Part shown: one piece after another, positions 55,095 to 64,000 of the stretch
Numbering within the stretch: position 1 is the stretch's first letter
Layout: each line of letters opens with the position of its first letter
DNA from: Bos javanicus
Lineage: Eukaryota > Chordata > Mammalia > Artiodactyla > Bovidae
Assembly: GCF_032452875.1 (NCBI RefSeq)
Contig: NC_083875.1
Coordinates: 73,864,178-73,928,177 of the forward strand
Reading direction: 5' to 3'
Length of the DNA stretch: 64,000 nucleotides
Translations under genes and position numbers: made by a program
The notes under the pieces: model-generated
What the model was told of the DNA's origin: nothing
Database searches by the model: none
Seen by the model: the letters and a program-made list of their open reading frames with translations, nothing else

Positions 55095-56060
55095 GAGTCA
55101 TTCCTCAAGCCTCCTCTACTATGGAGGTAGAATCTGATTGGAGGTTAATCCTAAGGGAACTGGTTTTCTCAGAGATTTGACTTCTCCCTGCCCCTGTCTT
55201 GAAAAGACCAAAACGACAATGTGCAGCGTCTCCCCTGCTATACACGTTTGCCCCAGCTCAGGGGTTCTGTGGACGAAAGAAAACTCGCAACATGTCATTT
55301 CTCTAGAGAGCAGGCATGCTACTCTGGGGAAACAAACCAATTCTAAGACTGTGAGCAAGCAATCATGTAGATGATCTACATGATCAGCCTAGAAGAAGAT
55401 GGATGAAAGTCACTCCTGTTCCAGATACCCATCTGCTTTCTTCCAGAGGAAGCAAACCAGCTCACTGCTTTCCCTTCCCCAGTTGCAGTGTCTTGTGAGG
55501 GATGGGCCCAGAGTCCCACTCTAATTATACCCTGTTTGACTAGGAGACGAAGCTCCTGATCACACTTCTAAATCTCAGACTGACGCGACATTTATAACTA
55601 CATTAAAAAGGAAATGCTCTATGCAGTGTGCCTTCATTCGAGATAATTGTACCGAGGTAACCCTCAATAGGGGCCGGAGGACCTTCCCAAAATCACAGAA
55701 CAGAACCATGACTCATAAAGCAGAGGAAATAGTAGTTCCCACCTGGAGCCCTGAACACAAGGGAAATAAAGAGAGCCTTAAGTGAAAGATGAGCACATCT
55801 CATTGAACTCCTGAGTCTGGGAACTAGGGGAGTTTCAAAGTCTAAACTTGCATCTGTATTCACTGCCTCGGCCTCTTCTTATCTCTTTAGAGGAGGCAAG
55901 CCAGGGTGTGCCTTTAATACAGACTCTGACTATGGGTACAAACTTCTGGGCATCTGGGGGTTACTGCAAGTGTTCTCGGAATCCAAACGGGTGTCAGACA
56001 TCACAACTAAATAAAAAATAGGTCTTGTACAGATATATGTTTCTATTTTCAAGTGTTTTC
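55095..56060. other. Single-copy stretch
   Basis: Almost 1 kb without recognised repeats or exons. Confidence 0.42.
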
Positions 56061-56064
56061 AGTC

Positions 56065-56430
56065 ACCCTCATTATCGTCATCATTGTTACCATTTATTGA
56101 GGGCTTACGACATGCCCAATACCTTCCAATACTCTCTGAACGTTAACTGAATCCTCATGCGTGCTCAGTTGCACAGTTGCATCCGACTTTTCGACTCCCT
56201 GGACTGTAGCCTACGAGGCTCCTCTGTGCACGGAATTTTCCAGGCAGGAATTCTGGACTTGGTTTCCTACTCCAAGGGATACAACCACCCAGTGAGATTC
56301 ATTAGCATTATTGTTCCTCTTTCACAGATGAGAAAATGGAAGTACAGAGAGGTCAAGTAACTTCCCCATGGTCACACAGCTAAAAAGTGGAGATGCAATT
56401 CAAGCCAGATAAGCTGGTTCCAGCATGCCT
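56065..56430 (-). mobile_element. MIR SINE relic split by a BovA-type SINE
   Basis: Antisense MIR: 'gttaccatttattgagggct' at 56087 and, after the interruption, 'ctttcacagatgagaaaatg', 'gaggtcaagtaacttcccca', 'tggtcacacagctaaaaagt'. This is the best-preserved MIR core in the window. Confidence 0.78.
56157..56285 (-). mobile_element. Bov-tA SINE, partial, inside MIR
   Basis: Minus-strand 3' half ('cgtgctcagttgcacagttg' to 'ggtttcctactccaaggg'). The tRNA-like head is absent, so it is 5'-truncated. No clear target duplication was found. Confidence 0.83.
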
Positions 56431-56602
56431 TATAATTACTATACTATTACTATACTATGCTACCTCCTCTATTTCTCAACTAATGGTTATTAAAACTATG
56501 CTTATAAGCATGTTGGGAATCTGATGATGCATTTATATTTTTTATGTTTAACAAGGGTCCTCACATAATTTGGAACCACTGAGTGGGCTACATTAAAATA
56601 TT

Positions 56603-56834
56603 GTAAAAGCTTTGTTGTTGCTGCTGTTTAGTCACTAAGTTGAGTCCGACTCTCCGCAACCCCATGGACTGTAGCCCACCAGGCTTCTCTTTTCTATGGG
56701 ATTTCCTAGGCAAGAATACTGGAGTGGGTTGCCGTTTCCTTCTCCAGGGGATCTTCCTGAACCTGGGATTGAACCCGAGTCTCCTGCATTTGCAGGCAGA
56801 TTCTTTACCACTGAGCCACCAAGGAAGCCCCTGA
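56603..56834 (-). mobile_element. Bov-tA SINE
   Basis: Minus-strand full-length copy with a TTG/TGC-rich tail and a 9 bp direct repeat, taaaatatt, at 56594-56602 and 56835-56843. Confidence 0.9.
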
Positions 56835-56843
56835 TAAAATATT

Positions 56844-57650
56844 CCTCCTAACACCTGAAATTGGCCATCAGAGATCCCTTCCTTGGGGTTTAAGGGGACC
56901 CTCTTCATGTCCTTACAAGACACAAGCACCTTAACAAGAGTGATAAGAGAAGTCACTAGTACCTTAGCCTGAGTGAGGTTTCTGGATCATTTCTTCATTA
57001 GCAGGAAAGAGAAAAAAAATCCAGGACATTGGAAGGATATTATGGGAAGTTGAGGAAGGGGAGCTTGGGAGTAGGGGAAAAGGAAAAAAGGGAAATGGTC
57101 CTGAAAGCAGAAGCAGCCAGGAAAGTCTAGAATAAACTCAGCCTACTTCACAGTTTTGCCTAGAGGTGGCCTCAGGGTATTCATCAGTACCACACAGGAT
57201 GACATTTTTGGTGACATGTTTTAAAATCAGTGAAGGGCTAAAATCATTATTTCTAGAACTATTAACCTCATCACCTTCTGAAATAAAAAGTGAAGCAATA
57301 TGCAGAAGGTAAAACAGATCTGAGCTGTTACTTGAGGAAGACAACAGGGCCTAACTTCTCAGTCTAGAAATGGATTAATGTACATCGTCTGATGAACAAC
57401 TTTGATAAAGGACAGCCTCCTTAATCAGAGCAGCTGAAACATGCTGTCCCGCTCAGCTGGCTGTTTTCCCCTTTTATCACCAATGAATCATGGAAAGTCA
57501 GGTTCCTTTACTTTTGCAAAGAACCCTTTTCCATTAAGCTCAGACAATGGCCTCTCAAATTCCATAGCTTGCTGAAACAAGATGGCTGCCACCATCAATG
57601 CCCACCGCATAACAGATTTGCACACTTATAATAAAGAGAATAATAGAAAT
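56844..57650. other. Single-copy stretch
   Basis: No gene or repeat recognised. Purine-rich at 57000-57115. Confidence 0.4.
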
Positions 57651-57776
57651 GATTCAATGGATATGAACTTGGGCAAACTCCGGGAGATGGTAGGGACAGA
57701 GAGGCCTGGCGTGCTGCAGTCCATGGGGTCACAAAGCGTCAGACAAGACTTGGGGGCTGAAAAACAACAACAGTAG
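57651..57776 (+). mobile_element. BovB LINE 3' end fragment
   Basis: 'caatggatatgaacttgggc', 'aaactccgggagatggtagg' and 'gaggcctggcgtgctgcagt' match the last 120 bp of the BovB copy at 36105-36205 closely. It ends in 'gaaaaacaacaacag'. The 'aactccgggag' part upstream of the SINE-shared region shows it is BovB and not a Bov-tA. Confidence 0.85.
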
Positions 57777-57974
57777 TAAACTTGATCTCGTTTTTTAATT
57801 ACTATAAAAGGCTGGAAAACTCAGGCAGAGCCTCTGCATACAGATGTATTTGCAACACACAGGTCCTCAGAATCTACATGCTCCTGTGTTCCAGAAGGCT
57901 CCTGAGGGCTGAGGCAGGTAGTCAAACCACCTTTGGCCACTGCTCTGAATATCTCATTCCATTTGGTCAAAGAG

Positions 57975-58248
57975 AGACAATAGGGGAGGGAGAGGTGAAT
58001 TGAGAGAGTAGCACTGACACATATACTCTACCGTGTGTGAAATAGATGGCTGGTGGAAGCTGCTGTACAGCACAGGGAGCTCAGCTCGGTGCTCTGTGAT
58101 GATCTGGAGGGGTGGGATGGGGGTGAGGGAGGCTCAAGAGGGAGGAGATACATGTATACTTCTGGCTGATTCACACTGTTGTACGGCAGAAACTAACACA
58201 GGACTGTAAAGCAATTATATTCCAATAAAAAATAAATTTAAAAAAACA
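57975..58248 (+). mobile_element. L1 3' end, 5'-truncated
   Basis: Sense 3' UTR: 'actctaccgtgtgtgaaata', 'ctgctgtacagcacagggag', 'gtgctctgtgatgatctgga', 'ccaataaaaaataaattt'. The same subtype as 51705-52256. Confidence 0.83.
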
Positions 58249-58249
58249 C

Positions 58250-58377
58250 CTTATTGGATTTCCCTGAGAGTCCAATTGTTAAGACTCCACACTTCCACTG
58301 CAGAGGGCAGGGGTTCGATTCCTGGTTGGGGAAGTTGTGCATGCCACAGGATGCAGCCAAAAAGGGGGAAAAAAACC
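58250..58377 (+). mobile_element. CHR-type tRNA-Glu SINE, short form
   Basis: 'ggatttccctgagagtccaa', 'gggttcgattcctggttggg', 'gatgcagccaaaaagggg'. It lies directly at the A-rich end of the preceding L1, a common landing site. Confidence 0.85.
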
Positions 58378-58870
58378 CTCACCTTATCCATTGCTGCATT
58401 TGAGTATTGATGCTCGAGAGTTAAACTTATTACAGCTCAATGAAGAACAAAAAGATTGGGCCTTCTTTGGGGAGGAATGCGTTAGTCTCTTAAACCATTA
58501 ACCCAGGGTCAAAGGTGTCACCAGAATTGTTCATCATCTGCCTCAGGCATAGAACCACAGTCTTCAGATCTGGGCCACTTTTGAGCAAATATTTTTTCAT
58601 GCCTCAGTGCTCCAAATTATAGCAGAAATGCATAAATCACAGGCCAGTTAACAAATGAGGCTAATCCTCCACAATTTTAACACGAATAGATATAAAGAAT
58701 CCAGACTAAAAATAACTGCAACTTAGAAATGAAAGTAAAATGGTGTTTTGTTTTGTTTTCTTTTCTGCCACCATCCTTTCCCTGAGCTGATACCCCAGCC
58801 TGGGACAAAGTAGTTTTCATAGATTTTCAAAGGAAAAAAATGCTGTATGTCTCTCTCCCCAAATGAAAAC
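58378..58870. other. Single-copy stretch
   Basis: Nothing recognised. Confidence 0.4.
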
Positions 58871-59060
58871 CAAAAATAGATGCTGCTTCTCTAATCTATC
58901 TGATTTGGAAATTATTTGGCATTTTTAGAAATTGATTTTTCCAGTCAATTAAATTAGCCAGTAATTTGATATCACCATCTTATTTCATTATATAGAACAC
59001 ATGCTGAAATGGCACACAACCTCATTTTCATTTATTATTTTTACAAATTTAGTACTCATA
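58870..59060. promoter_or_regulatory. Possible conserved non-coding element
   Basis: Repeat-free and AT-rich with 'ttggaaattatttggcattt', 'cagtcaattaaattagccag', 'taatttgatatcaccatctt'. The TAAT-type cores resemble the blocks at 21 and 43 kb. Evidence is weak. Confidence 0.25.
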
Positions 59061-59875
59061 AAAAGGTGTTGGATTGACAGTGCCAGCAGCTAGACTCTTC
59101 CGTGCTGGCTGGGAGCAAGCCTGAGCTGCAGTTACAATAACTGGAGCCCAGGCCCATGCAGGCTGGGTTTACCAGCTGTGAGAACAAGATCAAATCCCAC
59201 ATCGTACAGCTCTTTATTCTCCGCTCCAGAATCCATCCAATTGAACATGATAAATGGCGCCACCACTGGATGGAGTCCACCCCCTCACTTCTCAATGGCC
59301 ACCTGGTATTTCTATGATGCCTCTGTCCAAAGAATTTTTAAACACTTTCCAAGTCATCCAACTCAGTTCTCCAAACCTTTTAGACAAAGACGGATCTTTG
59401 AAAGCCTGCAAATTCACTTGGGAGGAGAGAGGACACACACACTTTGCTGGAGCAGAGATTACGGAGTTTTTGCCTCTCTGCAGCTTCTAAGGATATACTG
59501 CTATGTTCTACTACGGGGAGAACGAGGTTGGAGATTTCTTTGGCCTCCATAGGTTCCTAGGAAGAAATGAAAGTACCAAGTGTTTCCTGCATGAACAAAG
59601 GCACAGAAAGAAGGAGGAATGGCTTCAAGCATGCACCCTAAGACAAAAAGGCAAGGTCAAGATGAACATTCAGGCTTTGTTAACAATGATACTTTGTCTA
59701 ATCATTTTTAATACGAACACTTCGAGGAGTGATCAAAGGAGGCTCTGTTAATAATTATTCCAGGAAAACAGGCATGTAAACCAGGACCGTCTGGGGCTAC
59801 CTGGGGCATATGCTCACCCTGTGTATGTTAGAATTTACAAACCACCTGGGCAATCATTAGGTGAAGACCTATTAC
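59061..59875. other. Single-copy stretch
   Basis: A 124-codon frame (59178-59552) overlaps another frame and has no domain. No gene is called. Confidence 0.4.
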
Positions 59876-59879
59876 AAAT

Positions 59880-60290
59880 CATTTCAGCCTTCTGGCTCGT
59901 CCCCAACATGTCATGTTCACTCCTTGAAGACTTTGTTAATTTCTCACAACCCTCACACCAAAGCACCCTTCCTAAACCTTGCCCTTCATCTAGGCAAATC
60001 CTACAGTTTAGCTAAAACCCAAATGAATGTCCGTCTCGTCCCCCGCCGCTCTTTTTGCCTCCTCCAACTCATTCTATTCTTTCCCCTTTCGGATTTTTTT
60101 CTCTTAGTATTTATTATGTGTATCATATAGCACAGCCCTGACCTACAGAATGCTTTGGAATTTTTCCTATTTGTTGTGTGAGTATGAAGTTCTTTTCCCA
60201 ATTAGGTTGTAAGCCCCTGGAGGCCTGGGATCTGTCTTATGCTTCTCTTGCATCCTTCACAGGACAACCTCACACCTTATTCAAGATGTT
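59880..60290 (+). mobile_element. L2 LINE relic
   Basis: L2-like order: 'tagtatttattatgtgtatc', 'caattaggttgtaagcccct', 'ggaggcctgggatctgtctt', 'ctcttgcatccttcacagga'. Strongly diverged. Confidence 0.5.
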
Positions 60291-60299
60291 CAGATAGGA

Positions 60300-60435
60300 A
60301 AACAAACAAGCACACCAACCTCACAGAGACCACCTAGTCGAGCTGCAGATCAAGAACTTGAGGCCAGAGAAAAGCAGCCTTCCCCAAGACCCCCCAGCTC
60401 TAAAACAGCCTGGGTTCCTTGCTCCATGCCTCCAG
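60300..60435 (-). mobile_element. MIR SINE relic, weak
   Basis: 'aacttgaggccagagaaaag', 'cttccccaagaccccccagc' and 'aacagcctgggttcctt' fit an antisense MIR core. Confidence 0.45.
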
Positions 60436-60515
60436 GGGGCTTGTGTACTTCACTGAATGGCACATACCACTGCAGGAGTTCTTTACCATAATAAGTGAAC
60501 CATAATGACTTGTTT

Positions 60516-60729
60516 GGCTTCCCTGATGGCTCAGATGGTATAGAATCTATGTGCAATGCAGGAGACCTGGGTTTGATCCCTGGGTTGGGAAGATCTCCTG
60601 GAGAAGGAAATGGCAACCCACTCCTGTATTCTTGCCTGAACAATTGTATGGACAGTGGAGCCTGCCGGGCTATATAGTCCATGGGGTTGCATGAATTGGA
60701 CGTGACTTAGCAACTAAACCACCACCATC
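60516..60729 (+). mobile_element. Bov-tA SINE
   Basis: Full-length copy with an 8 bp target duplication, acttgttt, at 60508-60515 and 60730-60737. Confidence 0.94.
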
Positions 60730-60737
60730 ACTTGTTT

Positions 60738-60865
60738 ACTTTTGGAAAGCTCTGGAGGGCAGGAATTCTATTGGATTGGTTATTACATCCTCAAAATACA
60801 TATACATAATAGACCTTTGGTAAATTTGGTTGAATGACTGATTGAAGGAATGAATGAACACTTAG
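60738..60865 (+). mobile_element. L2 LINE 3' end relic
   Basis: 'ctctggagggcaggaattct', 'aatagacctttggtaaattt', 'gactgattgaaggaatgaat' follow the L2 terminus. Confidence 0.65.
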
Positions 60866-60892
60866 TTTTCCTTAAGGTAATAATACAGGCAC

Positions 60893-61105
60893 AGGCTTCC
60901 CTGATGTTTCAGTGGTAAAGAATCTGCCTACAAGCAGGACATTCAGGAGATGTTGGTTTAATCCCTGGGTTGGGAAGATCCCCTGGAGAAAGAAATGGCA
61001 ACCCACTCCAATAGTCCTGCCTGGAAAGTCTTGCCTCCTCTGGATCCTGGCAGGCTACAGTCTATGGGGTGGCAAAGAGTGGGACACAACCGAGCAACTT
61101 AGCAC
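60893..61105 (+). mobile_element. Bov-tA SINE
   Basis: Full-length copy with a perfect 14 bp target duplication, aataatacaggcac, at 60879-60892 and 61106-61119. A small internal rearrangement is present in the body ('cttgcctcctctggatcctg'). Confidence 0.95.
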
Positions 61106-61385
61106 AATAATACAGGCACTAACTGGAGTTAATCCAGTTACTAAAATTTAGGCAGGAGAGGTAAGAAGGAATCTTCTCTTCCCTAGACAAGTCACAGAAA
61201 GCAGCCTGAGGAAGCTGATTTCAGGCTTCTGCTTGCTTTCTAGACTGGCTGGCACTGACTTTCCATTGGCACTGACTTCCAGCTCCCTGCCATGTAGCAG
61301 AAAACACACTGAATTCAAAGTCAGAGCAAGTGCCCTAGGGCTTGACCTCCACTGGGTTTATACAACCACCAGCAAGACACTGCTT

Positions 61386-61590
61386 TAATGGTTTCCTCGC
61401 TCAGACGTGTCCAACTCTGGCGACCCCACGCACCTTAGCCTGCCAGGCTCCTCTGTCCATGGGATTCTCCAGGCAAGAACACTGGAGTGGGTTGCCATTT
61501 CCTTCTCCCAGGGATCTTCCTGGGATCAAACCCAGATCACCTGCATTGTAGGCAGATTCTTTACTGACTGAGCCACCAGGGAAGCACAGA
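61386..61590 (-). mobile_element. Bov-tA SINE
   Basis: Minus-strand copy. The similar flanks 'gacactgcttt' (about 61376) and 'gacgctgcttt' (about 61589) are a diverged target duplication. The surroundings (about 61300-61640) have weak MIR-like sequence. Confidence 0.88.
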
Positions 61591-62581
61591 CGCTGCTTTG
61601 GGCTTCAGATTTTCCATCAGAAATAGAGGAACCCTGGTCCCAAGGACCGGAGAGGCCCTTTCAATGCCAGTGCTTACTGCACTAAACCTCAACTCACAGA
61701 ACACTCCTGCAGGTGAATGAGGGTCTCTGGTCCAGGCGACACACCCCCTCGGGGCTGGATGTACTAGGGCTCCTGCTCTCGGCAGTCAGGGGTTGACAGT
61801 TTAACAGGCAGAGCCTCTGATTCTCCCTTCAGCTGCTTCCCGGTGGGAAAGTGAGCTTCACGGTAGCACATTAGGTTACATATTAAACAGATGGGACACA
61901 GATTTCAGATCTCTTAAAGGTTGGGGTTTTTCTTTTTTTTTTCTTTTTCCATAAGCTGCTGTCAAGGTGTATTCATATCTCTTTATTTAAACAGCTTCCT
62001 TAGTCTTGGTACACAGAGCTGGGACTCAAAAAAAAAAAAATCAGTGGAATAAATAATCTATCATGCTAGCAACATAATTATAAGAACATATGTTAGCTCG
62101 AACCAGCTATATTCTAGTCATATTAAGGGTGTGTGGGGGAGAGAGAAGGATGGCAGGAGAGTCTCAAAATAGTTCCCACAGAGGAAGAGTGAGACTGGGC
62201 TGCAGGGGAGTCCACACCACTCTCCCGGAGCCTCCATGCCAGCATCCCCAGGGGTGCTGCAGCCCCCGCATCCCCTAGGGCCCAAAGGACGGCCCTAGGT
62301 GGCTGCCAGCTGTGAAAGGCAGTCACCCGGGTCTGGAACTACAGCTGGCATCTTGCTGCTCGATGACCCCACCCAAGTGCACTGGCTAAGAAGGCAGTAT
62401 TCTGTTTCACCCAGTCACTCTCTGCCAGGTGTAGAGACATCACAAGTTCAGGGAGACAGAGTTCCAAGAGACAAGGGCAAATAACGGGACTTGATTCTCC
62501 CACACACTGTATGCTACCAGGCACTAAAGAAGAAATATCCAAATATTTGAACAGTCTTCATCAAGGGAGCCAATTGGGTCT
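61591..62581. other. Single-copy stretch
   Basis: No gene recognised. The part from 61850 to 62110 is AT-rich and repeat-free apart from T- and A-runs. 62190-62300 is GC-rich without a CpG cluster. Confidence 0.4.
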
Positions 62582-62584
62582 ATA

Positions 62585-62639
<55 letters not shown>

Positions 62640-62899
62640 GTATGTGTGTATTTATATGTGTGTGCATGTGTATATGTGTATGTGTGTGTACATATTTGTG
62701 TATATGTATGTGTGTTTATATGTGTGTGTGTATATATATGTGTGTGTGTGTGTGTATATATATATGTCTGTGTGTGTGTATTTATATGTGTGTGAATGTG
62801 TATATGTGGATGTGTGTGTACATATTTGTGTATACGTGTGTGTGTTTATATGTGTGTGGTGTATATATGTGTGTGTGTGTGTGTGTGTGTATGTATACT
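62582..62899. repeat. TG/TA microsatellite with 130 bp higher-order unit
   Basis: A (TG)n-(TA)n start at 62587-62640 is followed by two 130 bp units, 62641-62770 and 62771-62899. Both share the landmarks 'tatttatatgtgtgtg', 'gtgtgtacatatttgtgtat' and 'tgtgtttatatgtgtg' at an offset of exactly 130 bp. Frames through it encode only Tyr/Val/Cys/Ile repeats and are not genes. Confidence 0.93.
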
Positions 62900-62902
62900 T
62901 AT

Positions 62903-63333
62903 AGGCTTCCCTGGTGGCTCAGTGGTAAAGAGTCTGCCTGCTAATGCAGGGGACGTAGGTTAGATCCCTAGGTTAGGAAGATCCCATGGAGAAGGAAATG
63001 GCAACCCACTCCAGCAGTCTTGCTTGGGAAATCCCATGGAGAGAGAAGCCTGGTGGGCTACAGTCCCTGTGTGCATGCTAAATCGCTTCAGTCTTGTCCG
63101 ACTCTTTGCAATCCCATGGACACCAGCCCTCCAGGCTCCTCTGTCCATGGGATTCTCCAGGCAAGAACACTGGAGTGGGTTCCCATGCCCTCCTCCAGAC
63201 CCAGTGATCAAACCTGGCGCCTCTCGTATGTCTCCTGAGTTGGCAGCCAGATTCTTTACCACTGTGGCAGCTGGGAAGCCCAAGTACACAAGGTCACAAA
63301 CGAATCAGATACAACCTAGTGACTAAACAACAA
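62903..63333 (+). mobile_element. Bov-tA SINE interrupted by a second SINE
   Basis: The host SINE runs from 'taggcttccctggtggctca' to 'gggctacagtccctg' (62903-63068) and resumes at about 63283 with 'ggtcacaaacgaatcagata' and the 'actaaacaacaacaaata' tail. Both parts together make one complete Bov-tA. Confidence 0.9.
63069..63282 (-). mobile_element. Bov-tA SINE nested in another Bov-tA
   Basis: A complete minus-strand copy ('catgctaaatcgcttcagtc' to 'actgtggcagctgggaagcc') inserted in the 3' half of the + strand copy. The pair forms a large inverted repeat. No clean target duplication could be read at the joints. Confidence 0.9.
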
Positions 63334-63394
63334 CAAATATATATATATAGTTTACATACATAGTTTCAGCTGTCCCTTTGTCTCTGCTCATTTA

Positions 63395-63770
63395 AATGTT
63401 ACCCACACGGTTCAAGGCCCTACTCAGATCTCCCTTCTCTCCCAGACCCACTGCCAACTTCGCCCGGACACACTGCCAGTTTCACCCGCCCCGCCCTGGG
63501 GAACTCCCACGCTTCTTCGGGCCTCCTGTCCCCATATCCCTCCCCACAGGAAGCCTTTCCCGCTCCCTACAGTTTGGGTCCCCTGGTTATTTGCTGCTAT
63601 AGCACCCTGCAGTTCTGGATGATACTTATATTCATTGCACTTTTAATTATGCCGTGTCTGTCTTCCCCATATGGATTGCTACCCCTGCAAAAGTGGAAGC
63701 TGTGCCTAATTTGTGCACCATGGTGATTTCTGTGCGGGCTCTGGGGTCTAGGGTCTTCGCTCTGAGGATG
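63395..63770 (+). mobile_element. L2 LINE 3' region
   Basis: 'gttcaaggccctactcagat', 'cacaggaagcctttcccgct', 'tgctgctatagcaccctgca', 'tcattgcacttttaattatg', 'gaagctgtgcctaatttgtg' follow L2 order. It is fairly well preserved for its age. Confidence 0.62.
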
Positions 63771-64000
63771 TAGATGCCGCGTTCCAGCTTGGGACACAGC
63801 TGTAAACAAGGCGCCCCAAGAACTGCCCTATGCTGGGAGGATCAGAGAAGAGTGCATATCCCTGAAAACAGCTTGGGGATGCAGCAGAGTCCAGCAACCA
63901 CGTACATCACTGTGATCAGAGAGCCTCCACTCGGTCCTAGCCTGGCCGAGCCGGACACCAAGGACTGGTGTGTGGGCTTCTCTTGCAGGCGCTAGAATGC
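63771..64000. other. Single-copy stretch to window end
   Basis: Nothing recognised. A 73-codon frame here has no domain. Confidence 0.35.

Noticed and set aside
59178..59552. 124-codon frame overlapping a 78-codon frame
   Set aside because: Two frames open over the same bases and no protein family signature.
62588..62944. Open frame of about 118 codons, Tyr/Val/Cys/Ile-rich
   Set aside because: It is translation of the TG/TA microsatellite. All three frames stay open because the repeat lacks stop codons.
63020..63326. Pair of overlapping frames of 72-100 codons
   Set aside because: Entirely inside two nested Bov-tA SINEs. Similar SINE-derived frames occur throughout the window, for example at 6050-6496 and 15497-15767.
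1..64000. CRISPR arrays, operons, phage or mobile bacterial systems
   Set aside because: Regularly spaced short repeats are absent apart from microsatellites, and the repeat content is unambiguously ruminant nuclear DNA.
1..64000. Endogenous retrovirus or LTR element
   Set aside because: I saw no LTR pair, primer-binding site, or gag/pol/env-like frame. Only LINE- and SINE-type sequence is recognisable. A library search could still find a solo LTR.

Overview
This 64 kb window is nuclear genomic DNA from a ruminant (most likely a bovid such as cattle, buffalo, sheep or goat). The evidence is the repeats. It holds about 42 copies of the tRNA-Glu/BovB-derived SINE families Bov-tA and Bov-A2, about ten older cetartiodactyl CHR-type tRNA-Glu SINEs, a 1.4 kb piece of the RTE-class LINE BovB, and L1 3' ends of the ruminant type. 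I cannot separate the species by eye.

I found no host protein-coding gene, no convincing coding exon and no structural RNA gene. Almost every long open frame runs through a SINE, an L1 or BovB remnant, a microsatellite or a pyrimidine tract. The window is best read as an intergenic 'desert' or the inside of a very long intron. No bacterial, phage or CRISPR-like system is present.

Layout: 1-7.6 kb is repeat-rich, with an L1 3' end carrying two SINEs (3.06-3.82 kb) and an older L1 broken by four SINEs (5.66-7.6 kb). 7.6-11.5 kb is single-copy. 11.5-19.3 kb holds scattered SINEs, three MIR relics, and an A-tailed possible retrocopy with a miniature L1 insertion in its tail. 19.3-22.1 kb is single-copy, with a stretch that looks like a conserved non-coding element (about 21.0-21.4 kb). 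22.1-27.7 kb is SINE-rich and contains a twin-primed (inverted) L1. 27.7-34.3 kb is mostly single-copy with two CHR SINEs. 34.8-36.2 kb is the truncated BovB with reverse-transcriptase remnants. 37.4-44.6 kb is the most striking part: it is nearly free of young SINEs, has several AT-rich blocks full of homeodomain-type TAAT motifs, a G-quadruplex-type G-run cluster (41.49 kb) and an isolated CpG-dense block (42.17-42.51 kb). 45-64 kb is again a SINE/L1/L2/MIR mosaic, ending with a higher-order TG/TA microsatellite next to a SINE inserted inside another SINE.

The working model is a gene-poor regulatory landscape: a possible enhancer core (about 37-45 kb, with outliers near 21, 29 and 59 kb) embedded in typical ruminant retrotransposon sequence. 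Regulatory calls rest on composition and motifs only. They need cross-species alignment and chromatin data. Repeat family names come from recognition of consensus-like sequence, not from a database search.
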